Shown: one piece after another, positions 27,491 to 39,500 of the stretch | Layout of the letters: the number at the start of each line of letters is the position of its first letter | Position numbering within the stretch: the first letter of the stretch is position 1 | From: Pontederia crassipes | Taxonomy: Eukaryota > Streptophyta > Magnoliopsida > Commelinales > Pontederiaceae | Direction: 5' to 3' | NCBI GenBank assembly: GCA_030549335.1 | Contig: CM060194.1 | Coordinates: 63,764,547 to 63,828,546, forward strand | Length of the DNA: 64,000 nt | Position numbers and translations under genes: made by a program | The notes under the pieces: model-generated | Seen by the model: the letters and a program-made list of their open reading frames with translations, nothing else | Told to the model about the DNA's origin: nothing | Database searches by the model: none

Positions 27491-30400
27491 ATGCGATCCC
27501 CTGCTCCGCCGCGGTCGCCGGCGGCGCCCGCTGGATCTCCCGTCGCGGCCTCCGGAGCCAGCGTATTCACCTCCGGCGTCCGGGACGCGGAGTCCCTCTT
27601 CCGAACGAAGCCGATATCTGAGATCCGGTCGGTGGAGGCTGCCACTCGTCGGGAGATCGACGTGAAGAAGGAGGAGCTCCGGCAGCTCGTTGGGCAGAGC
27701 TATCGCGATCTGATCGACTCCGCCGACTCCATTCTGCTCATGCGCTCCTCATGCCTCTCCCTTTCCTCCCTGCTTTCTTCCACTGAGGCCGCCCTCCTCA
27801 GCCTCGCCTCCTCCGTCGAATCCACCAATTCCGGACCCAGCGCCGCCGTGACCGCCGTACATCCAGACACCGCCCGCGCCCGTGTCTACGACACAGCCTC
27901 CCGGGTCAAGTACTTGGTGGACTCCCCGGAGAACATCTGGGGCATTCTCGACGAGTCCATGCTCCTCGAGGCATGTGGCCGCTACCTCCGCGCCCGGGTG
28001 GTCCACGGCCTCATCAGCGTTGAGCGCGACACACTCTCTAGGTTCCCTCTCCTCCGCCACCAGTGGCAGATCGTCGAGAGTTTCCGCCCACAGATCTCCC
28101 AGCGGAGCCGTGAGCGCCTGACCGACCGTGACCTCTGCGTTGACGCTTATGCAGATGCCCTTGCTGCTGCTGCCACCATCGACGACCTCGACCCTATGCA
28201 AGTGCTCTCTCTCTTCTTGGGTTCCCGGCGGTCGTGGATCTCCCAAAAGCTGGCGGCCGTGTCATTTGATGCAGATGCATCAGCTTCTATACTCTGTGAT
28301 ACAACGAAGATAATTCGGGCGACTTTGGCACAGGTAGCTCAGATTTTCATTCACGCCACAAGCGAAATGCCACTCTTCTACAAAATGGTGCTGGGATCGC
28401 CCCCTGGCACACAATTATTCGGAGGTATTTCCAATCCTGAGGAAGAAGTGAAGCTATGGAAATTGCACAGAGAGAAGTTGGAGTCGGTGATGATTCCATT
28501 GGAGCCGGAATTCATAGCTGAGACCTGCTCATCCTGGCTGAAAGGTTGTTGTGATGAGATCTTTGGAGACCTATCTGGGGGCAAAAAGTTGATTGACGCC
28601 ATTGGAACTGGAGAACAACTGGCTTCCACCGAGAAGATTATTCATGACTCTTTGGATGGTAGGGAGGGGCTTGAGGAGGGCTTGGAACAATGGCTGATGA
28701 GTGCATTTGGGTCTGAGATCAAGTCTCCATGGGATCAACTTTGTGGCCTTATTCTGAAAGATGACAAGGATATCCTGGAAAATAGACTGGAAGTGGCATT
28801 GGTGAAGAGGATGAAGCAGATAGTCTGTCTGGGGTTTGAAAACTTAAGCAGAGACGTCAACGTGAGAAATTCAGTTGAGGCAATTGTAGTAATGGATGCC
28901 CATCCAGATGATGGGAATGAAGTCCCAACATACCTAAGACAAACTTCCACCGGGGGTTCTGCTTGGTTCTTGGAGTCAAATCAAAAGAAAACTGGAGCGA
29001 TGTTCGCATTCAAATCAATGGCCGAAGAAAATGATTTCCGGAGTTGCCTAAATTCGTATTTTGGAAGTGAAGTTAGTCGAATCAGGGATTTATTGGACAG
29101 CAAATGCAGAAATATACTAGAGGATCTTTTATGCTTCATGGAATCTCATAACTCAACTCTTAGGATAAAGGAATTGGCACCATACCTTCAGGAGAATTGT
29201 TATGGAACAATCTCTAGTATAATTCAGGAACTTGAAGAAGAACTTGGAAAGCTTTCCATTTCTTTAGAAAGTAGTAAGAAAGATAAGGATTCTTTATCAC
29301 CTTCTACATTTGTTGAAAGATCTCTTTTTATAGGGCGCCATTCATTTGCATTTAGGAACTATTCAACTCACATACCACTAATACTTGGTTCTCCAAGGCA
29401 GTGGGTGAAAGAACTAAGTGGTGCTACATCATCTAACTTACCATTGTCTCCTCTGCCAAGGCAATCTAAGGTTTCTTTTGAGACACCATTCTCATTTAGC
29501 CCTCGAAGGCACACTTATGATAGTCCCAGAAGCCCCAAAAAAGAATTTCTTGATAGCCCTAGAAGGCAAACAATATCAGCTGCTGCTGCATTGTTTGCAG
29601 TTGATGACATCATCAACCCTAGGTTCGATGAGCTCAACAGAGCATTGCGAGACCTCAGCATCAAAGCTCATAGCCTATGGATAATTTGGGTTGCTAAGGA
29701 GCTATCAATTATTTTCACAAGAGATCTTAAAGAAGATGATGGCTTATCTGCATCAAATCCTTTACAGGTATCGGATAATTACTTTTTTCATAATTTCACC
29801 TGAGCAAACATAAATGACATAATGTCAAGTATCTTACATTGAATACTTGTGTGATCTTCAAATAATAAACCTAAACCATGGCATTCTTTCTTGCAAAAAG
29901 GAAAAAAAAAATGATTGTCTGGTGGAAAATATGAAAAGATAGTCTACTGAAGCAATGGAACATTATGAAGAGGCTATTGCCATTAGTAGAATATGATGCT
30001 TGAGCGATGTCAGCTAAGGCCTCGCCGTCATATCTATAACTAACCTATTGAAAATACAGAGCGCACATGATTGTATTTTGTCATAAGGGATAGGATGATG
30101 TCTTATTGATAATCTGTTCTTATCTTGAAGTTGGTGATTAAACGCATGTCCATTGTTTCAAATTAAGTGTTCACTCTTGCAGGGTTGGGAAGTTACGGTA
30201 GTCAAACAAGAAGAATCCAAGAAGGGCCAGTTGGAGATAACAATTTCTCTTCCCTCCATGCCTTCGCTCTATGTTACTTCCTTCCTGTTTCGAGCATGCC
30301 TAGAAATTCATAAAGTTGGAGGCCACATACTTGATAAATTCATACTTCAAAAGCTTGCATGGGAACTTTTAAAGAAGGTATACTCTCTGACTTATTTTCA

Positions 30401-33400
30401 TTCCATGCCTGGTTACTTGGCGCAGCTTATTTACTTGCTATATCATCTAGTTTCGAATTATACTAGAAATAAGAACTTTTCACCAACTCTCCTTTTTTTT
30501 CTCCTAGACAATTTACTGAAAATAGGTCTGTTCATGACAATGTAAAAGAGGCCATGAGAATGAAACTAGTTTCTTAGATCAATTTGAAATTTGTTTTTGT
30601 TAAAAGCAATATGAGGCCATATAGTGGGACAATTACAGTAATGTGGCAATCATCCTTGCCAAAAACGAAAAGGAAAGCAGTATCTCTCTTAAAGAAAAAA
30701 AAAACATTTTGAGGGCGACATGAATTTACTAAGATGGAAAGATCAACGTATTAATAGATGGGAAATTCATATGCATAAAAGCATGAAATTGAGACTCTTT
30801 CAAAAAAAAAAAAGCATGAAGTTACATTTTTCAAAATAAAATACGAAGTTTCCTGAAAGTGTTAATTACCACATATACATATTCTTAGACTATCTCTATT
30901 GTTGAGATTATTGTTAATAATGTTATTTGTAGGTGTTCTTGTTATTAAACGATAATATGTCTTTGTCATACATCTTTTCTAATGGTTTTGTGACTTTTGT
31001 CATGATTTGTGTTGTTGCACATCTTTGATCGTAGTGTGCTTTGGTTAATAACAAGGGTAATTCCATGGTTCGTCCCCTGAAACAAGACCTCAATAATTAG
31101 GATTAGCCATTGGTGTGGAAAATTTCCCATTAACACTCCCACCTTAAACTGGGTTTTCAGTCCTGTGGGTGTTTAAATACTAAGGTTAACACTGAAATAA
31201 ATAGATAGGGTTAGTGGTTTTATTATTATCTTCTTAAGTACTCTATTGACCTCTAAATAAATAAGTAGGGTTTGTAGTTTTGTTATGTCTTCGTAAGTAA
31301 ACTGTTGACCTCATTTTCTTCTTATTTATAAAGTGAAGTGGACCTTGATATATCATGATAAATCATTTAGGTGAAAGCAATGAAACGATTTACATTTATC
31401 CTTAATTCATTATTTGCCAAAAGAATGATATATGCACATGAAAATGATATACCATCTTTGTTACATGCACAATTATCTTTATGTTAACTTCGTTCATGAA
31501 TATATTATTCACTGACAAGTTAAATGAAATATCACCACCAAAGTGGATGGAAAATATTCATAGTTTTTATGTTATTCACCTTTAGTTAACCTCTAAGGTA
31601 TAGAGATTAATTAATCAATTGCTAATTTGGTTTCAAGCTATAGCTTTGCACAATTTGATCTTTTTTATGTATATGCACTTATTTATTTGTTTCGCTATAC
31701 ATTTCAAAGAACTAGATGAGTTGTAATATCAATTTATATCTGGGGTTTATCTTTTTCTGTGATACATGTGACATGGATGTGAGGTTCTAGACATAAGTTC
31801 AAACATTCCCAGAAGGTAGAGGAAAATCTGATTTGCTGTTACTTTTTTTCCGAGGGGAATTTAATTTGCTTTTATTACTTTCATATCAATCAAAATTATC
31901 ATAGCTAATTATCATCTGTGTATGCATCATGCAAATAAAATCTCATGTGTGTACTTCAATAGGTCGTTGATATCTATGAAAGATTCTTAGCAGCCATGGA
32001 GAGTGGTGAATCTCAGGTGTCAGAAAAGGGGGTTCTGCAAATGTTGTTAGACTTTCAATTTCTAGCTGACATTCTATCTGGGGGAAAGGATTCTGCTTCT
32101 AATGGCCCTGAAGCTGACCATGAAGCTTTGTCAAGAACTACGACATTGAAGTCTTCTTTCAGGCGAAAACAGTCACTGGTCCATCATGTTTCTACTAATG
32201 TGGAATCCGTGATAAGGCTAAGAGATAGGCTTTCTCAAAAGCTGGATCCGATTGATTGGGCAACGTAAGTGTCTTCTGCATATGATTTTTCAGTAGAAAA
32301 AATGAATTATATTGATTTTTCTCACATTACTGACAGTTACCTGAAACTCTGCTGTTCTTCTATTTATTTTGTGGATTTTTTATTGTTGTTTTGAATGATT
32401 GACGACCAATGTTAATTTACTTTAATTTTTCAGGTATGAGCCTTATCTTTGGGAAAATGAGAAACAATCATATAAGAGATATGCTGTTCTCTTTGGGTTC
32501 TTTGTTCAACTTAATCACATGTATACCGAGAGCATCCAAAAGTTACCTACAAAGTCAAATACAGGTTCAAATATAATGAGATGCTCTACAATTCCACGCT
32601 TCAAGTACCTTCCAATCAGGTAACATTTCCTTTATGGCAGCCTTTTCTTTTTCATTTCTTCGAACAATACAGTAGACTTTTATTGAATCAGACCATCAGC
32701 CTAATAGCTGAAAAAGATAGTATTGACTGTCATGCTTTGATGTCCTTTTATTTTCTTTGAGGATCTATACTGTAAAACCCACCAACAGCTTGCTCTTCGC
32801 ATTGGTGCCTTACCTCTTCTGAAAATGACTTGTATGCATTACTTATGCCAACTTTTCCTTCATTCAGAAAAAAGGAAATCAAACCAAGTAAAATGGGAAA
32901 AGATAGTATTCAGTTCAGCAAAAAGTTTAAAAAACTTATTATTATTTTTTTTGAGGAGAAAAAGGATGACCACCAGAATTGTGGTTGTCATCCAGCTATA
33001 TATAACTGTGGAATGAAAGTCATGTACAAAAGTATGCTCTCAAAGGGAAAGCAGCGACAGAATTGGAACATATCTCGTCAAACCAAAATCCCGATCCCCA
33101 AAAAAAGATGCGGTGTACAAAAATTCTCAACTAGGCATCTCTCCCCACCCAAAAAATGCCAAAGTGGCCAGGGTACCAATTAAAATGTCGCCAATGATGT
33201 CTCCCACCTCGATCTCCGATGTGGCCGAACACGAAGTGACCTCCACACATTCTCCAAGAACAGACTTCTGATGGGTTTAAAAAACTTATTGCTCTGTTGT
33301 AAAGGTTCACAGTTGAGTTCCACGTGGTTGACCTCATGTCAGTGGAATAGGAGTTTCTGAAGGGTGAAACCCAATATATCACTGTTGCAATAGAAATATT

Positions 33401-35013
33401 GAAATAAATAAGTGGAGGACGCTTCTAAAAAAAAAGAAGTGGAGGACGTCAATTATTTTTAAGACAAAATAGAGGGTTAGACTGGTAAAACAAGGGGAAG
33501 AAAGATGTTTTCTTTCATCTAAACACAAAGGAGGGCAAATTTTAGAATAATTGGTAAACTAAAAGGTCACTCTTTTTTTGAGGGGAAGGAAAGGTCACTC
33601 TTGAAAGTAGAAATGTTTGCAAACAAAATTATAAACTGTCACAAATTTCTTGGGGGGTGTTATTGAGTAGTTAAATTATTTGTTATTACACTTGTCTTAT
33701 TTTGCATAGAATTGCATAATATGCATTTTTTGAGAAATTGACTACTATCTTGTCCAAAAAAGTCGTTTGTAACCTCGTTTTTATTCCATTGTCATTTATT
33801 GCTCTAGTGCCCCTGCCTTGTCTACAAGAACACAAAATAAGTCGGTTCAGTCTTCTACTGATGAGACACCAGTGAGGAGCCCCTGGAAAGCATATTCAAA
33901 TGAACAGTCTCCGAAAGCTGACTTTGACGATCCTCTAAATTTTGGAGTTGCAGCTCCATTGTTGAAGTCTTTCATGACCCAGGTACTAATGTTAAATCCT
34001 ATTGCCCTTTGCTTTTCAATACAATTTTGTTTAGGACTCTTGGTTTATTTAAGTCTTTTTTGCGGCTCTTCATGCCCCCAAATTGTTAGTTTTGGGGCAA
34101 TTTTAGCTTGTTATATTTTGCATATACAGAAGTTTTGGAGTTTTTTATCTTTACAATGTTGATATTTTATCTAGATGCCCAAATCTTGAAATATTCATAT
34201 TGAATATTGATTAAAATAAATAAAATTATTTATGTTTTTTTCCAGAAGGAAAAATGTTTTATTGAAATAATGTGGAACTGTTTTCCTTCTGGGTTCACAT
34301 CATTCAAAGCTCACTTCTACATGAAAATTGAGCCGCATTCAATAGTTTCATAATTGATTATAGATCGAAGTTATTGCACTTAAGGATTAGTGATACATGA
34401 AATCTCCCAATGCATTGCATACCTTTTAAAAAGTTTATTCAGAACTAGTGTATCCTATTAATGTCAGTTAACCTTCAAAAGTTTTTGGACTCAGATTCCG
34501 CCATATGGCTTATTGTTCTCAGTTTCTTGTTTGTTGTCTATTTGGTGCATTTGTCACTTTGTCTTTTGCATGACCTCTAAAAGTTTGAGGATGCAGACAG
34601 TGTCATCCTGAAATCTGCCGCATCAATCTCTGAAAATTTCCCGGGTTCCCTATTATTGATTAAGAAGGTTTACCTGGGTTTCATTTTTTGTTATTATTTC
34701 CAAGATGTGCGAAGGCGTGGTCCTCTCTTGCAAAGTGGGATGTCGGCAGCAATTTATGCTTTTACCAGTGCAAGAGCTTAGTGATTTTTTTTATTTGAAC
34801 TAAATGACATCCCATTTTATCACTGCACTTTAGGTTGGCAGTAAGTTCGGGGAAGGCACATCTATGTGGGGATCTATGCTTTCAGATGGCCAAGTTGGGA
34901 AACTCAAAGATAGATCTGCAGCAGCCATGTCTACATTTGGTGACATGCTTCCTGCCCCAGCAGCTGGACTTCTATCTTCTCTTACATCAGGGACCTCCAG
35001 GTATGAGTCTTGA
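27491..35013 (+). CDS. COG1: Conserved oligomeric Golgi complex subunit 1
   Basis: This is subunit 1 of the COG tether, which captures retrograde vesicles at the Golgi and keeps glycosylation enzymes in place. Six exons join in frame to 1104 aa: 27491-29767, 30183-30377, 31963-32264, 32434-32619, 33808-33982 and 34834-35013. All introns are GT-AG. The Vps51/COG1 N-terminal domain is clear at residues 31-115 ([19 protein letters not shown], then [23 protein letters not shown]). This helical region joins subunits of the tether. A Ser/Pro-rich stretch ([17 protein letters not shown]) sits near residue 680, and the end GGLLSS-like tail closes at RYES. The ATG at 27491 is chosen over 27251 because plant COG1 proteins begin shortly before the RDAESLF motif. 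Length agrees with plant homologues (roughly 1070). The first exon is GC-rich and the later ones are not. Confidence 0.93.
32941..33274 (-). pseudogene. 5'-truncated retrocopy in COG1 intron 4
   Basis: A 334-bp insert is bracketed by the 16-bp direct repeat GTTTAAAAAACTTATT (32925-32940 and 33275-33290). Read on the minus strand it starts abruptly and carries a short open frame ending [27 protein letters not shown] and a stop (33131). About 190 bp of non-coding sequence follow and end in an A-rich tail (CAAAAAAAATAAT) next to the repeat. This is the layout of an L1-type processed pseudogene cut short at its 5' end. I do not recognise the source gene; the peptide looks like a hydrophobic C-terminus. 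Confidence 0.6.
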
Positions 35014-36503
35014 TTGTGAGAGAAGAAACTCGCATTTCTTAAAGAGTGGTTCGGACGGATAATCAGCCAGAGATGCAGCTGCTGGTTACAGCTATCAGCT
35101 TTAGAGGGTATTTAAATTCAGAAGTTTTTTTTTTTTTTGTCTCAAAAGGATCAAATGATTACTGAAGCTTCTGACATCATCTCTGAAACTCTACACTGAA
35201 TTGGGAAATGCATATTGAGTTTTGCAGAGAACAGGCGTAAGGAGAATGCACAACGGAAGCTGCCCAAATCCCATTTCTTACTCATTTTAAAGTTGAAGAG
35301 AAGTGATTTCAGACCAGTTGTAGAATCCGCATGCATGCGGAGTTTTGTCTCAATACCTGTAATCCATTTTTTAGGAAGGTCTGTTTCACTTTGTATAGGC
35401 CAATGCTATTTTTTTTTCCTCCCCGCTCTCTCGCTCTCTATTCGTCTTATTCACATTCAAGATGTAAAAACGATCGAAGCAAAAAGTATATTTATTATCC
35501 ACGTATACTTGGGAGGGTTTTGCAGCGACGAGTTTGATCTTTCTGGGTTCTCTTAATGACATGCAAAACGTTGTATCACTGCAATCTCACATCAGTTGAA
35601 GGAAAGGATAATTTCTCGCATACTGATAAAAGAAACTACGACTTGTGTCATCATGAAGATAATCCTGATAATTGGTTTCATACGAGCCCTCGTTCGTGTA
35701 TCACGCCGTCATTTCATATCTTTTCCCATAATTTCACTGGGACAACAAAAATCGAATTTCATCATGACATGATGTTGAATTAAACGCTAAGAGGATTAAA
35801 AATTATATAAGAAAGTCATATTTTCATGTAAAGTTCTATACATCTAATATTTTTTCAAAGTTTTAAGAATTAAATGCGCGATAAAGGCCTATTCACCAAC
35901 CAAACTCTATTCCAGGAGGTAGTGGTTATTTTCCGGGTAGAAGAGGGAGCACAAGGGTAAAATAGACAAAAAAAACAAATGGCATTAGGATTTTGATTTA
36001 ATTGTAAATGGAATCAGTTATTGAAGATATCAGGGATTCCACAAGGTAATGATTACTTTTGCCATCCTTGATATGGTCTCGCTTTAAACAGTATGTATCC
36101 TATCAGATACAAAGAACTAAAAAAAAATCAATGTCAATTTAGTGCAAAAAGAATATGCTTGAAAATAAAAAGAAACTGGAAATGTATGCTATCTCCACAT
36201 CAAAGAATTTTACTCGAACAAATGATCAGAAAGTACAAATATCGTGATAACTAGTAAAACCATAACTCATACAATTTATGTATATTTAAAAGATTCCATC
36301 AATTGACATGCCACGTGAAATTAATAAAAATAAGTGAAAATGCAAAAAGAAAAGGTGCTTTGAGATATACTATTTCATCTCCCAGAACCGACCCAAAAAA
36401 GAATATTGGAGCTACTAGTTATCTGAAGCATATCCACAAATGATACATTAAGTTACAGTAGCGTAGTAAAGAAGAAAAAAAAAGGACTTCGGTGGCGGTT
36501 TGG
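35014..36503. other. Convergent 3' flanks of COG1 and PP2A B'
   Basis: COG1 ends at 35013 on the plus strand and the PP2A gene ends at 36504 on the minus strand. The stretch between them should hold both 3' UTRs. No other gene is visible; ORFs such as the one near 35215 have no family features. Confidence 0.6.
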
Positions 36504-39500
36504 CTAATTGACCAGAACCATGTCATCACCATTTTCAGTCTTGCCCGAAGCTGCAGCTTCCAGCCTTCTCCATGTCAACTCACGTTGTTCTTCCAAGGCT
36601 TTGGCCTTAGCTTCTTTCTCTATGTACTGTCGTTGGCATTCCTCAAAGAGCTCGCTGTCCATGTCCAGAAACATCTTCCGGACATTCGCTGTTAGGCCAT
36701 GAACTGCCTGATTCCAGTGGCCCTGCATGTTCCTCTCCAATGCTTGAAATATAATTGGCAGTATGGCATTCCGGTTTGGGGCAATCAGGCTGACAATGTG
36801 ATCATTATTCCAAAGGAAAAGAGCTCGTTCAGATACCTGACAACCATTTTTCATATTCAGTACAAGTAGGAGATGCATTAGAAGACATGGAAATCTTGTG
36901 GATATGAATGTTTCTGGGGAACAATAAACTAGCAAAATGCTTAGCTAACTTTTAACCAAAAGAAAAAAAAAGAAAAGAATAAAGGAAGCCAGAAAAAGAA
37001 CTTTAGGTCTAGTTCTGACAAGGTCACAGCAAATACAACAACAATAGGTATTGTATGATATGGCCACAATAGAAATAAGATGATTTCCCTTATACATTCC
37101 CTTTGATCTGTTGTATGAGTTTTGCAAATGGCATCGCCTAAGAATAAAGAAATAAAATTATATTCCTTTTGAGTCACTTTCTCTTTTCGAAAATGATATC
37201 CATGCTAAAGAATGCATATGCAGAACTTATATTTCGCAACTCACATCTTCCATAAGTTTTGTATTAGAAACCCTAGCTATGAAGTAGAAAAGTTCCATTT
37301 TCATGAAGTCTGGTATGAATGTACGATCACAACCAGTAAAGATATTATGACAATGCAGATGAGTCCCAGTTATCAAGAGGAAGAGGGTGTCTAACGAAAG
37401 TAAATTAGCAAGTTCTAACAAGGAGTTTCGAACCAGATCTATTTTTTTTTAGGAGATTCGAACCAGATCTATAACTCACATGTATCAAGGACAACACATT
37501 TTCTCTTCTATGAAATATGGATATTATTATCAAGATACTACTCAAAAGTTCAAACAAGATTTCAGGCTGTTTTTTAGCTTCAGTTACAAAGTGCAACTAA
37601 GAAAGTGACAGGTGAAAATAATTACTTCATTTTTAAAATGTCTAGAAATACAACTAAGAAATAATGCAAGTCAGAATATAGTTTAAACTAAAATAAATAA
37701 GCCAAGCAAACTTGGCTTCCAGCAAGGCTCACAACAAACTTGTAAAGTCATCTGCCTCTAAGAAAGCAAAAGATGGAACTTTCTTCAAAATTCTAACTAA
37801 GAGCTTGATTTCCATGCTAGTCTCCATAATTGGCAGTTATAGAAGCAATTTCCTTGAGTATTAACTAACTATTTCTTAGTGATCCATAAGAGATCTTGCC
37901 TGTTCAATCTCTTTATTAAAATAGTTACAAAACTAAAAGACGCTATGAATTTCCATGTAATTGTTTATCCAGGAGCTTGATTTCCATGCTAGTCTCCGTA
38001 ATTGGCAGCACAGAAGCAATTTCCTTATGCATTAACTAACTATTTCCTAGTGATTCATAACAGATCTTGCCTGTTCAATTTCTTTAAAACTAAAATACAC
38101 TACAAATTTCCATGTAAGTGTTTATCTATTGTAGAAATTCTTGATTCAGTCAATTGGGCTAAAACATTGAAGTAATTTTTGCACAATATGCATCATGACT
38201 CTTTAATCAGTCAATTGGGCTAAAATACTCTTTAATTTTTGCACAATATTCTATTTATTCTCTGCTGCTGATTTGCTTGTGGGTTTGTTTGTGGACATCA
38301 TTCTGAAGTTAGGGGGTGTGCCGGAGAATCTGAGACTTTGGTCAGTCGCTTCCTGGCTTTTTAATCCGTTCACATTCACCATTGGCACTAGAGGAAACTG
38401 TGAGCCTCTGGTTTGTGCAGTTGTCCTCTGGATAATCTGTTGCCTTATGAAGGGTATAACTTCTACATCTTCATCTTTGTTTACTGTCCATTGAAATCAA
38501 TTCTTGATTCCATGATATCCTTGAACATCAATCTTAGGTATGGATTCTTGTAACTGCTCGTTGGCTTTCATTATTTTAAGGACTTGTTGCCTTGTTGGGT
38601 TACATTTAAATGAAGGCACACCATGAAAGAATGATTTCTGGTAATTTACATAGCCAACATAAGTAGTTTGCATTTGTTTATTGTGATTATTCTTATGAAG
38701 AATCAATTAAGCATGTCATTCCAACACCAATAATATAGTTTTTCTGCCTTTCTCTATACTTTCAAAGAGTTGTGTGAAAATTATTTTGATTTAAGTTACG
38801 TTTTTTACCTAAATTTAAGTCATCAATGAACCTTTTACTGATTTTTCTTGTTCATCTGGTACATAGACAAGGTAGTTCAGGCAGCATTTTGGTATGGGAT
38901 TATTGTCCATTCCGAATCTACCCTATAATATATGCTCTTCCTATCGTGTTCGTTCTAAGCAGACAAACAATCAGTTCTTCAGGAAAGCCTGCCCTTGGGC
39001 AGTGGAGTTCTAGTGAAAATAACGCACAGAGTACTTCGTGTACAAGAGCATCAAGTTCATTTATATGCTGGAGACCTATGTTGGTGTCTATGAGAAGCGT
39101 TCTAACATGGGAGACAATTGCATTTGGCTTATTTTCTGGAGCTACATTTTCCCTGTCAACTGCTTTTTTCTTCTATGTCTATGGATGGGACTTTCTGAAT
39201 GAGGCATTATTGTATCATCTCACACGCACCGACCCAAGGCACAATTTTTCAATATATTTCTATCACATTTATCCCTCTTCAAGTTTCCATGACCTGAGCA
39301 TAGCGCCTGATGTTTATGATGCCCTTTCATAGGGTAAACCAGTAGTTGCACTGGAGTCAACAATAATCTCTCATGGTATGTTATCCTCCTAACTCCGCCT
39401 ATGTTTTATAGCCGGTCCCAAGCCCGGATAAAGGAGGAGGGTTGTGTTAGGCCCTGACAGCCAGCGTAAAATTCTGTCGAATCTCATGAACATGGATCAT

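Noticed and set aside
37430-37475. Twice-repeated TTCGAACCAGATCTAT resembling a tRNA B-box
   Set aside because: No matching A-box, cloverleaf or acceptor stem surrounds it; it is a short duplication.
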